A stretch of 7,784 bases of DNA from NCBI GenBank assembly GCA_964436315.1, contig CAYTCZ010000159.1, positions 1 through 7,784 of the forward strand, written 5' to 3'. Origin of the DNA: CAYTCZ01 sp964436315 (GTDB lineage Bacteria > Actinomycetota > Thermoleophilia > Gaiellales > Gaiellaceae). The notes beneath the pieces were generated by a model. That model worked only from the letters and a program-made list of their open reading frames with translations, ran no database searches and had not been told where the DNA came from. The number at the start of each line of letters is the position of its first letter. Position 1 is the stretch's first letter. Below are positions 1 to 6,316 of this stretch, piece after piece. The translations under genes and the position numbers were made by a program.

Positions 1-1143
1 ATTCTTGCCTGGCTTCGAAAGCAAGAGAACGAGCTGTGCGATCTACTCGAGAGGCTTGCGGAAGCGGAATCCCCCTCCCTCGAGCCCTCGTCCCAGGAGG
101 CGGTCTTTTCAGTTCTCGCCCGAGAACTAGCCGACCTCGAGTTCTCTGTTCGGAGCATTCGGGGATTCGAGGTGGGCAATCATCTCTATGCAAGACCGAA
201 GCGCCGTCGGCGCGGCGGTTCTCACCAGGTTGTCGTCGGTCACATGGACACGGTCTGGCCTCGCGGGACACTCGCCGCGATGCCCGTCCGACGGGACGGT
301 GAGATCCTCTCTGGCCCCGGAGTCTTCGACATGAAGGCGGGGCTCGCACAGATGGTGTTTTCCCTTCGGGCCCTCGCAGAGCACGATCTCGATCCCGCAG
401 CTGATCCGGTCGTTCTCGTGACCAGTGACGAGGAGATTGGCAGTATCGAGTCCGGCGCCTACGTGCACCGACTGGCCCGATCCGCCGCACGAGCCTTCGT
501 TCTGGAGCCGGCTGCGGGAGCACAAGGGAAGCTCAAGATCGCGCGCAAAGGTGCCGGCATGTTTCGCGTCACCGTGACCGGAACCCCTGCTCACGCCGGC
601 CTTGGTCCAGATCGTGGCGCGAGTGCGATCCTCGAGCTTTCTCATCAGATCCAGCGCCTGTTTGCACTCAACGACGGAGCTCGCGGGATTACCGTCAATG
701 TCGGGAACATCGATGGTGGTTTGCGTCCGAACGTCGTAGCCCCTAAAGCGTCGGCGCTCGTAGACGCTCGCGTACCCACGGTGAAGGATGCGGAAGACGT
801 CGAGACGGCGATTCACGGTCTCGAGCCCGTCGGTGAGGGTGTCAGTATCAAGGTCGAAGGATCCTTCGGCCGCCCGCCGATGGAGGCGACCGGCCGAAAT
901 CGGGCCCTGTTCGAGCGCGCTCAGAAGCTCGCGGAAGCGCTCGGCTTCGAGGTCGAGAAGACGGCTGTCGGCGGGGCCTCGGACGGAAACACCACCAGCC
1001 TCTACACGGCGACGCTCGACGGTCTCGGCGCGGTCGGGGCGGGCGCGCATGCCCATGACGAGCACGTCGTGATCTCGAGCTTGCCGGAGCGGGCCGCGCT
1101 GCTCGCCCTCTTGCTCATACAGCCGATTTCGGACGATGACTGA
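1..1143 (+). CDS. M20-family metallopeptidase (glutamate carboxypeptidase / CPG2-like), 5' partial
   Basis: Predicted zinc-dependent amidohydrolase of peptidase family M20, removing a C-terminal amino acid or an acyl group from an amino-acid substrate. The frame is open from the left edge, giving 380 codons before TGA, so only the first few residues are probably missing. GTG 172 is not the likely start: the codons before it encode a helical N-terminal segment (LAWLRKQENELCDLLERL) typical of the family, with no in-frame ATG, GTG or TTG between the edge and 172. The metal-site set is complete: HMD in GHMDTVWP (241-249), Asp of DMKAG (328), Glu-Glu of SDEEIGS (430-435, general base and ligand), Glu of LEPA (505) and the C-terminal His of GAHAHDEH (1048). 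A dimerisation (lid) domain lies between the two catalytic halves, around GMFRVTVTGTPAHAG. No signal peptide is visible, but the true N-terminus is outside the window. The stop overlaps the next gene, so the two are probably co-translated. Family is secure; substrate unknown. Confidence 0.9.
   Translation: MLAWLRKQENELCDLLERLAEAESPSLEPSSQEAVFSVLARELADLEFSVRSIRGFEVGNHLYARPKRRRRGGSHQVVVGHMDTVWPRGTLAAMPVRRDGEILSGPGVFDMKAGLAQMVFSLRALAEHDLDPAADPVVLVTSDEEIGSIESGAYVHRLARSAARAFVLEPAAGAQGKLKIARKGAGMFRVTVTGTPAHAGLGPDRGASAILELSHQIQRLFALNDGARGITVNVGNIDGGLRPNVVAPKASALVDARVPTVKDAEDVETAIHGLEPVGEGVSIKVEGSFGRPPMEATGRNRALFERAQKLAEALGFEVEKTAVGGASDGNTTSLYTATLDGLGAVGAGAHAHDEHVVISSLPERAALLALLLIQPISDDD
1136..1143 (+). 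promoter_or_regulatory. ATGACTGA start/stop overlap (translational coupling)
   Basis: The ATG of the P-loop gene and the TGA of the M20 peptidase gene share eight bases, ATGACTGA. No good Shine-Dalgarno sequence precedes the ATG (the upstream bases are gatttcggacg). Translation of the second gene is therefore probably by reinitiation or coupling, and the two proteins would be made in linked amounts. Confidence 0.7.
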
Positions 1144-2209
1144 CCACGATCTGCCGACTCTTGCCGGACTCCCATCCCGGCAGGGTGCGACCGTCTTCGG
1201 AAGCGTCACACGTACGACGGACTTCCGAACCAGTTCGTATGGAGTGGCGTTACGCGGTCGCGACGAGTGGGGGACCGGTGACTATGTCGCCGGCGAGGTA
1301 ATCGGTCGCGGCGGACTCCCCTGGGAGGTCGAGACTCAGACCGGCCGCATCGTCGAGGTCATCGAGGGGGACATTCTCGTTGGCGCATTCGGAAGACGCG
1401 CGGCAACGCTCGAAGCAGTCGGGGACTGGCGAGAGATAGGCGATGACCTTCGGATGCATGGGCTTACCCGTGCTGGCGTCTTTGGCTTCTGTACTTCGAG
1501 TTCGATTCAGGCACGCCCGTACCTTGTCCCGCTTCGCTATCGCGGGCATGTGGTTTCGGACGGCAGAAAAGTCACCATGCGCGACTTCAGTCTTCCCGAC
1601 TCCACGGCGGAGCTCGACATTCCGGTGGTGCTTCTTGTCGGCACGAGCATGAATGCCGGGAAGACGACAGCCGCGAAGGCAGTGATTCGTGCGCTGAGAC
1701 GGAAAGGCCTTCGTGTCGGTGCGGCCAAGCTAACGGGCGTCGGTCGCTACCGAGACATCCTCATGATGCGAGATGCGGGCGCGGAGTTCATCGTCGATTT
1801 CGTGGACGCCGGATTACCGTCGACGATCTGCGCAGCCGCTGAGTTTCGAGACGCTTTACAGCGTCTGCTTGCAGCAATCGCGGGCGCCGACTTGGACGTA
1901 CTCGTCGCCGAGGCCGGCGCGTCGCCGCTGGAGCCGTATAACGGCGAACTGGCCATCGAGGCTTTGCGCGACCACGTTTCCTTGACGCTCCTGTGCGCCT
2001 CAGATCCCTATGCGGTCCTCGGCGTGATGAAAGCCTTCGGCCTGACGCCCGATTTGGTCGCCGGGCGGGCCACGAGCACGGAGGCAGGGGTAGCGCTCAT
2101 CGAGAAACTGTGCGGTGTGTTCGCACTCAATCTCCTCGAGCCAGGGGCTCATCCTGAGCTGGCTGAGCTGCTGTCGGAGAAGCTCGACTCGGCCCGTGCT
2201 CGCGGCTAG
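1136..2209 (+). CDS. P-loop NTPase-like protein, dethiobiotin-synthetase/DUF1611 type, with unassigned N-terminal domain
   Basis: A 357-residue, probably cytoplasmic protein in two halves. Residues ~20-160 form an uncharacterised beta-rich domain with notable stretches GDYV (48-51), TGRIVEVIEGD (69-79), GRRAATLEAVGDW (86-98) and YRGHVVSDGRKVTMRDF (135-151). Residues ~162-350 are a P-loop domain: GTSMNAGKTT (169-178) has the G-x5-GKT spacing of dethiobiotin synthetase rather than the classic G-x4-GKT. It is followed by a lysine-rich helix, GAAKLTG (195-201), and a second strand ADLDVLVAEAGASPLEP (251-267) resembling the VEGxGS strand of DUF1611 and BioD proteins. The domain predicts nucleotide binding, possibly with transfer or ligation chemistry; I cannot name the reaction. 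ATG at 1136 overlaps the peptidase stop (ATGACTGA) with no clear ribosome binding site, which suggests translational coupling. The end is firm. It could instead be a MobB-like or other SIMIBI GTPase. The fold is fairly sure, the function is not. Confidence 0.75.
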   Translation: MTDHDLPTLAGLPSRQGATVFGSVTRTTDFRTSSYGVALRGRDEWGTGDYVAGEVIGRGGLPWEVETQTGRIVEVIEGDILVGAFGRRAATLEAVGDWREIGDDLRMHGLTRAGVFGFCTSSSIQARPYLVPLRYRGHVVSDGRKVTMRDFSLPDSTAELDIPVVLLVGTSMNAGKTTAAKAVIRALRRKGLRVGAAKLTGVGRYRDILMMRDAGAEFIVDFVDAGLPSTICAAAEFRDALQRLLAAIAGADLDVLVAEAGASPLEPYNGELAIEALRDHVSLTLLCASDPYAVLGVMKAFGLTPDLVAGRATSTEAGVALIEKLCGVFALNLLEPGAHPELAELLSEKLDSARARG

Positions 2210-2222
2210 CTCAGCTAGTCGC
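2202..2222. terminator. Imperfect 21-base palindrome covering two convergent stop codons, possible bidirectional terminator
   Basis: Around centre base 2212, bases 2206-2211 (ctagct) pair perfectly with 2213-2218 (agctag). The stem extends by one G/T position (2205/2219) and three more pairs (2202-2204 with 2220-2222). It includes the TAG of the P-loop gene (2207-2209) and the TAG of the CoxG gene (2215-2217 on the other strand), which are only five bases apart. There is no downstream T-run for either gene. It is therefore not a textbook intrinsic terminator, but actinobacterial terminators often lack the T-run. Part of the symmetry comes from the two TAG stops themselves. Confidence 0.4.
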
Positions 2223-2814
2223 CACGGGAAAAAATACTCTTGATGCGCCCCCAGAGGACGGTGAAGAAGAGCGAGCCGCCCTTGATTGGCTGTGCTTCGG
2301 GCGGGGCGCCGGTTGTCGCAGCTTCTGCACTGGCTTCACCGTTGCCGTCGTCGTCGGCGGACTCCTCGGGCTGACTGAAGCGCTGCTCCAGACACTCCGC
2401 CATGTCCCCGATCATCTTTTTCGCCACATCCTCGACCACACCGCGCCCCATCTGAGCCGCTCGACCGGTGAGATCGACGTCTGCAACGGCCTCGACGTCG
2501 GACGCCGAATTCTGGCCGCTCACCGTCATCGTGATGGTCGCCTTCGCGCTTCCCTGACCGCGGGCCTCCCGCGCTTCGCCGACGAGGACGGCGCGCATTG
2601 CCGCGTCATCCTGCTCAGCGATTTGAACAGTCCCGTCGTAGACGAACTTCATCGGCCCGAGCTTCACGGTCACCTTCACGGCCCTTGCACCGTCGTCCTT
2701 CTCCTCACCGAGTTCGGCTCCCGGCATACACGGAGTGACTTTCTCCAGGTCGAGGAGTAGCTGATACGTCTCCTCCGGTGGGAGTGCGATTGAAAATTCG
2801 TTTGTGATCTGCAC
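2215..2814 (-). CDS. CoxG-like SRPBCC family protein (carbon monoxide dehydrogenase subunit G family)
   Basis: A 199-residue protein matching the CoxG family. Residues 1-~145 form the START/SRPBCC helix-grip domain: the opening strand QITNEFSI, then PPEETYQLLLDLEKV, the family mark CMPGAEL (29-35), and a C-terminal helix GRGVVEDVAKKMIGDMAECLEQRF (124-147). These domains enclose a hydrophobic pocket for a lipid-like ligand. Residues ~148-178 are an acidic/Ala/Pro linker. The last ~20 residues (GGSLFFTVLWGRIKSIF) could form a short membrane-binding amphipathic helix. In CO-oxidising bacteria CoxG associates with the membrane and links Mo-CO dehydrogenase to the respiratory chain. No coxS, coxM or coxL gene lies in this window, so a role in CO oxidation is not shown, and the family is also found outside cox clusters. 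Start is GTG at 2814 with a strong Shine-Dalgarno sequence. It is probably the second gene after the lysyl oxidase gene, 50 bases downstream. Confidence 0.85.
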   Translation of the reverse strand: MQITNEFSIALPPEETYQLLLDLEKVTPCMPGAELGEEKDDGARAVKVTVKLGPMKFVYDGTVQIAEQDDAAMRAVLVGEAREARGQGSAKATITMTVSGQNSASDVEAVADVDLTGRAAQMGRGVVEDVAKKMIGDMAECLEQRFSQPEESADDDGNGEASAEAATTGAPPEAQPIKGGSLFFTVLWGRIKSIFSRGD

Positions 2815-2820
2815 CTACGC

Positions 2821-2826
2821 CCTCCT
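2821..2826 (-). promoter_or_regulatory. Strong ribosome binding site fixing the GTG start of the CoxG-like gene
   Basis: The - strand reads AGGAGG followed by six bases (gcgtag) and GTG at 2814. The consensus sequence and ideal spacing settle the non-ATG start. This is the only consensus-strength Shine-Dalgarno sequence I see in the window. Confidence 0.85.
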
Positions 2827-2851
2827 CTTTTCCGGCGAATATATCGACGAG

Positions 2852-2864
2852 CCGCCGAGGGCGG
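2852..2864 (-). other. Short GC hairpin directly after the lysyl oxidase stop codon
   Basis: On the - strand the TGA at 2867-2865 is followed at once by CCGCC-CTC-GGCGG, a perfect five-pair stem with a three-base loop. No T-run follows. It could be a weak or attenuating terminator or an mRNA-end stabiliser between the lysyl oxidase and CoxG-like genes. If it stops transcription, the CoxG-like gene would need its own promoter; TATATT at 2843-2838 is a possible -10, but its -35 is poor (CTGACC at 19-base spacing). Confidence 0.35.
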
Positions 2865-3632
2865 TCAGGAACAGCGCTCAGAATCCGGGCACATGGCGAG
2901 AACGGTCACACTGCGCTCGGGAGTGAGCTCGATCAGGACCGAGGCCGCGTTGTTCTCGTAGTCTTCCTCGCGCAGTCCGCGATTCGGATTCACCCGGTGA
3001 ACGAGGACGTAGCGACCCGGGGGAACCCTGGTGACGTCGACGAACTGTCCTTCGAGAGCCGGGACATAGTCATCGCCGTAGCCAACCGAGATCCCGACCT
3101 CGATGCTCGCTAGCTCCGGCTCGTCGAAGCCGCAGTTTCCGTCGTACTGTGGACTTCCCGGCTCGCCGGGCAGATCGAGTCCCGAGGTCTCATAGCGGTC
3201 GCCGAGGCAGAATCCGGTTTTCTCGCTCGGGCCGACCAGGCTGAAGTCGCCTGCCTCGCGAAGTTCATAGACCTCGAAACCCTGCAGGTGCCAGTGCTCG
3301 TGGAATCGGGTTTGTTCGTACAGCATGATCTCATCCGTCGCGACCGTCTCGGTCGATCCGTCGCTCCTCTCGATGACCTGAGCGACCGTCATGGCATCGT
3401 CGCCGTTTGCGCGTTCTCCGGTGAGGGCGATCGGCCCGTCGCCGACGTTGTCGACAGCCGATCGGAAGACGAGCAACAGTCGGCTTCCCCGTCCACTGAT
3501 CGATAGCTCATCAGGCGCTGCTTGATCGAGGTCTGGGAGCAGCTCTCGACTCTCACTACCGCAACCGACCAGACCCACGCCGCCGACGGCTGCAACTGCA
3601 AGCACAGCCAGTGCGGGCGCGAGCGATCGCAT
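2865..3632 (-). CDS. Lysyl oxidase family lipoprotein (copper amine oxidase, LOX type)
   Basis: A 255-residue predicted lipoprotein. The start at 3632 is chosen because MRSLAPALAVLAVAAVGG forms a clean signal peptide ending in the lipobox LVGC (21-24, Cys24 lipidated). A longer frame back to 3746 would put a non-signal stretch first and run into polA. The mature part resembles the lysyl oxidase catalytic domain: LPDLDQ (32-37), the copper-binding HEHWH (His111, 113, 115), Lys138 in SEKTGFCLGD, and Tyr189 in ISVGYGDDYVPALEGQFVDVT. That last stretch lines up without gaps with the human LOX segment carrying the Tyr of the lysyl-tyrosylquinone cofactor, and Lys138 matches its Lys partner. The segment VPPGRYVLVHRVNPNRGLREEDYENN (203-228) is also typical. 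Four Cys (142, 167, 248, 254) could form disulfides. Predicted role: oxidative deamination of primary amines outside the membrane; substrate unknown. The Shine-Dalgarno sequence is weak. It diverges from polA and may be co-transcribed with the CoxG-like gene downstream. Confidence 0.88.
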   Translation of the reverse strand: MRSLAPALAVLAVAAVGGVGLVGCGSESRELLPDLDQAAPDELSISGRGSRLLLVFRSAVDNVGDGPIALTGERANGDDAMTVAQVIERSDGSTETVATDEIMLYEQTRFHEHWHLQGFEVYELREAGDFSLVGPSEKTGFCLGDRYETSGLDLPGEPGSPQYDGNCGFDEPELASIEVGISVGYGDDYVPALEGQFVDVTRVPPGRYVLVHRVNPNRGLREEDYENNAASVLIELTPERSVTVLAMCPDSERCS

Positions 3633-3641
3633 TCCACAGCC

Positions 3642-3647
3642 AGAATA
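3642..3647 (-). promoter_or_regulatory. Possible -10 element for the lysyl oxidase gene
   Basis: The - strand reads TATTCT, nine bases before the ATG at 3632, matching TATAAT at four of six positions. Transcription would begin only a few bases before the start codon, which fits the lack of a good Shine-Dalgarno sequence there. I see no clear -35 box. Weak evidence. Confidence 0.25.
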
Positions 3648-3651
3648 GAGT
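3646..3651 (+). promoter_or_regulatory. Possible leaderless -10 element (TAGAGT) for polA
   Basis: TAGAGT fits the actinobacterial TANNNT -10 pattern and is separated from the GTG at 3658 by exactly six bases, the usual spacing when the transcript begins at the start codon. No Shine-Dalgarno sequence of note is present. TANNNT is a loose pattern and can occur by chance, and no -35 is evident. Confidence 0.3.
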
Positions 3652-3657
3652 TCAGAC

Positions 3658-6252
3658 GTGGCACCGAAGACGCTGACCGGCGCGGAGCTCGACCTCAGCG
3701 ACGGCCCTGCTCGGGAGGCCGACCTCTTCCTAGTCGACGGAAACAATCTCGCTTACCGAGCGTTCTTCGCGCTGCCGGAGGAGCTCGCGACGTCGGAGGG
3801 ATTTCCGACGAACGCGCTCCTCGGCTTCACGAACATGCTCTTCAAGCTCCTTACGGACTACCGGCCCCGCGGCGTCGCGGTTGCTTGGGACACGCGTCCC
3901 GTTCACCGCACTGAGATCAGCGAGGAATACAAGGCCGAGCGCCGTCCTATGCCGGATCTCCTCCGCGAGCAGTTCCCGCACTTCCGACCGATCGTCGAGG
4001 CGTTCGGCTACGTGAATCTCGAGCACGAAGGTTGGGAGGCCGACGACGTCATCGCGACGCTGGCTACCAGGGCAGACGAAGCCGCCGTAAAGACCTGCGT
4101 CGTCTCCACCGATCGTGACGCGTTCCAACTCTGCTCCGAGAACGTCTGCTTGATGATGACGCCTCGTGGCGTCGCGGACGTCCACGTCTATACCCCTGAG
4201 CGAGTCTTCGCTCGCTATGGCGTGACGCCGCTCCAGGTGCCCGATTTCATTGGCCTCAAAGGCGACGCATCGGACTCGATCGAAGGCGTACCCGGGATCG
4301 GTGACAAGACGGCCGGCCAGCTCATCTCCCAGTTCGGGTCGCTCGAACACGTTCTCGACAACCTCGACCAGGTATCTGGCAAGAAGCGCCGCGAGACCCT
4401 AGCCGAGTACGCTGATCAGGCGCGTCAGTCGAAGGAGCTCGCCACGATGCGCCGCGACCTTCCGCTCGACACCGATCCGTCCGGGCTCGTACTTTCGCCC
4501 CCCGACCGATCTCGTCTCAAGGAGATGTTTCGGCGCTACGAGTTTCGTAACCTGCTCCAGCGGGTCGACGTGATCGATGAAGCTCTTCCGGCGGCCCCAG
4601 TCGCCGCCGAGGAGATCGCAGTCGAATGGCGCGAGGCCGGAGACAAGGCCATTCGGGGAAGAGCGGCTATCGCAGCCGACGGTGGCCGATTTGCCCTCGC
4701 CCAGCAGGGAGCGCCGGTGCTCGTCGGTGACTGGGAGCGGGATCTCGCCTCACGACTCAAGAAGGCATCACTCGTTGCCCACGACTTCAAGGCTCTCCCG
4801 CGCGAGCTCCTGCACGCCGACCTTGAAGCGACCGATGACACGATGCTAATGGCTTATCTCATCGAGCCCGGCCGGAGCGAGTACGTCCTCGATGAGCTCG
4901 CGAGTGAATACGGAATCGAGCCCGATCCCAATCCACCCGTGGATGAGGAGACCGAGGCGCTGGTTCGACACGCCGCCTCCATTCTCCAACTCGCTGATCG
5001 ACTCGTCGCACGGATAGAGGAATGGGGTCTTGGGCGGCTCTATCGCGAGATCGAACTTCCCCTCACAGCGGTTCTCGCGGCGATGGAGGAGGCCGGGGTT
5101 CGAATCGATACCTACCGCATGGGCGAGATCACGGCTCGGTTGGCCGATCGCATTGAGGAGCTCGAGGCGAGGGCGCACGAACTCGCCGGCGGAGAATTCC
5201 TCCTCGGCTCGACCCCGCAGGTCGCCGAAATCCTCTTTGAGAAGCTCGGTCTCACTCCGGGCCGAAAGGGGAAGACAGGCTATTCGACCGATGCGAGGGT
5301 CTTGCGATCGATCCGAGCTGAGCATGAGATTGTTCCTCTGATCGAGGAGTGGCGGGAGTACTCGAAGCTGCTCAACACCTACCTGGGGCCGCTGCCTGAC
5401 CTCATCTCGCCCGACGATGGTCGGCTTCATACGCACTTCAACCAGACCGTTGCATCGACAGGGCGGCTCTCAACATCAAATCCGAATCTGCAATCCATTC
5501 CGATCCGGACCGAGCTCGGTCGAGAAATTCGCAGCGCGTTTGTCGCCGAGCCAGGTCACCGGCTCATGTCGGCCGACTACAGCCAGGTCGAGCTTCGCAT
5601 TCTCGCGCACGTCTCTGGCGAACCCAAGCTTCGAGAAGCGTTCTCCCGCGGTGACGACATTCACGCGGCGACGGCGGCGGAGATTCTCGGCAAAGAACAG
5701 TCCGCCCTGACAAAGGACGAGCGCAACCGTGCGAAGGCGGTGAACTTCGGAATCATCTACGGCATCTCGTCCTTCGGCCTCTCCGAGCAGCTCGAGATCT
5801 CGAGGGAGGAGGCGGCAGAGTACATCGACGCCTACCTCGCCCGCTTCCCGCTCGTTCAAGACTTCATTCAGCGGACGATTGAGCGGGCCGAGCGCGAGGG
5901 CTACGTGTCGACGCTGCTCGGCAGGCGTAGACCGATTCCCGAGCTGCGCGCATCCCAGCGACAGACACGATCGCTTGGTGAGCGCCTTGCCGTGAACTCG
6001 ATCATGCAGGGAACGGCGGCCGACATCATCAAGAAAGCGATGGTTGCGGTCCGTCGACGCCTGCGAGACGAGGGGCGCGGTGCCCGGTTGGTTCTCCAGG
6101 TTCACGACGAGCTCCTGCTCGAAGTGCCCGAACCGGAGGTCTCCGCGGTGCGCGATCTCTTGCGCGAGGAGATGTGCGGTGCCTATCCGCTGGATCCACC
6201 GCTGGCAGTCGACATCGGCGTCGGCGATGACTGGACTGAGGCCAAGGAGTAG
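3658..6252 (+). CDS. polA: DNA polymerase I
   Basis: An 864-residue DNA polymerase I, filling gaps and removing RNA primers in replication and excision repair. Residues ~22-300 are the 5' nuclease with its acidic set: Asp27 (LVDGNN), Asp78 (AWDTR), Glu127/Asp129/Asp130 (WEADDV), Asp152/Asp154 (STDRD), Asp203/Asp206 (GDASDS), then the helix-hairpin-helix GVPGIGDKTAG (210-220). Residues ~320-460 are a 3'-5' exonuclease fold that has lost its catalytic acids: where the E. coli enzyme has DTET there is AAIAADGG, and NLKYD is replaced by DFKAL. Residues ~465-864 are the polymerase: TGRLSTSNPNLQSIP (601-615), motif A SADYSQVELRI (Asp640), O-helix Arg689, Lys693, Phe697 and Tyr701, and motif C VHDE (Asp817). 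The start is GTG 3658: an in-frame TAG at 3646 and no other ATG/GTG before the first motif leave no alternative. rpsA follows after 72 bases, the usual actinobacterial order. Confidence 0.97.
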   Translation: MAPKTLTGAELDLSDGPAREADLFLVDGNNLAYRAFFALPEELATSEGFPTNALLGFTNMLFKLLTDYRPRGVAVAWDTRPVHRTEISEEYKAERRPMPDLLREQFPHFRPIVEAFGYVNLEHEGWEADDVIATLATRADEAAVKTCVVSTDRDAFQLCSENVCLMMTPRGVADVHVYTPERVFARYGVTPLQVPDFIGLKGDASDSIEGVPGIGDKTAGQLISQFGSLEHVLDNLDQVSGKKRRETLAEYADQARQSKELATMRRDLPLDTDPSGLVLSPPDRSRLKEMFRRYEFRNLLQRVDVIDEALPAAPVAAEEIAVEWREAGDKAIRGRAAIAADGGRFALAQQGAPVLVGDWERDLASRLKKASLVAHDFKALPRELLHADLEATDDTMLMAYLIEPGRSEYVLDELASEYGIEPDPNPPVDEETEALVRHAASILQLADRLVARIEEWGLGRLYREIELPLTAVLAAMEEAGVRIDTYRMGEITARLADRIEELEARAHELAGGEFLLGSTPQVAEILFEKLGLTPGRKGKTGYSTDARVLRSIRAEHEIVPLIEEWREYSKLLNTYLGPLPDLISPDDGRLHTHFNQTVASTGRLSTSNPNLQSIPIRTELGREIRSAFVAEPGHRLMSADYSQVELRILAHVSGEPKLREAFSRGDDIHAATAAEILGKEQSALTKDERNRAKAVNFGIIYGISSFGLSEQLEISREEAAEYIDAYLARFPLVQDFIQRTIERAEREGYVSTLLGRRRPIPELRASQRQTRSLGERLAVNSIMQGTAADIIKKAMVAVRRRLRDEGRGARLVLQVHDELLLEVPEPEVSAVRDLLREEMCGAYPLDPPLAVDIGVGDDWTEAKE

Positions 6253-6306
6253 ACGCCCGTAAAGAGCAGGGCCGCGTTTTTCCAGTGATTGCGCGGTTTG
6301 GGGAGC

Positions 6307-6312
6307 TATAAT
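6307..6312 (+). promoter_or_regulatory. Perfect TATAAT -10 element of a likely rpsA promoter
   Basis: TATAAT lies 12 bases before the rpsA ATG, in an otherwise GC-rich 72-base gap. The next bases (GCCCCC, 6313-6318) form a GC-rich discriminator like that of ribosomal promoters under stringent control. Transcription should begin near 6318-6322, leaving a leader of only about 3-7 bases. No convincing -35 box is seen at 16-19 bases spacing; TTGCGC at 6289 is too close (12 bases). Confidence 0.55.
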
Positions 6313-6316
6313 GCCC

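Noticed and set aside
172..174. GTG as the start of the M20 peptidase
   Set aside because: The frame is open to the left edge and the upstream codons encode a typical M20 N-terminal helix, so the start is outside the window.
127..1209. A 360-codon open frame on the - strand opposite the M20 peptidase
   Set aside because: It lies antisense to a gene with complete family motifs, its protein resembles no family I know, and GC-rich codon bias often leaves long open antisense frames.
3633..3746. Longer N-terminus of the lysyl oxidase beginning at 3746
   Set aside because: It would bury the clean lipoprotein signal peptide inside the protein and overlap the first 89 bases of polA.
6272..6299. CCGCG...CGCGG stem followed by TTT between polA and rpsA as a terminator
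   Set aside because: Only five pairs around a 15-base loop and a three-base T-run. It would form too weakly to call, and it overlaps the region where the rpsA promoter -35 should lie.
6311..6313. ATG at 6311 as an alternative rpsA start
   Set aside because: It is in a different frame from S1 and part of the TATAAT element.
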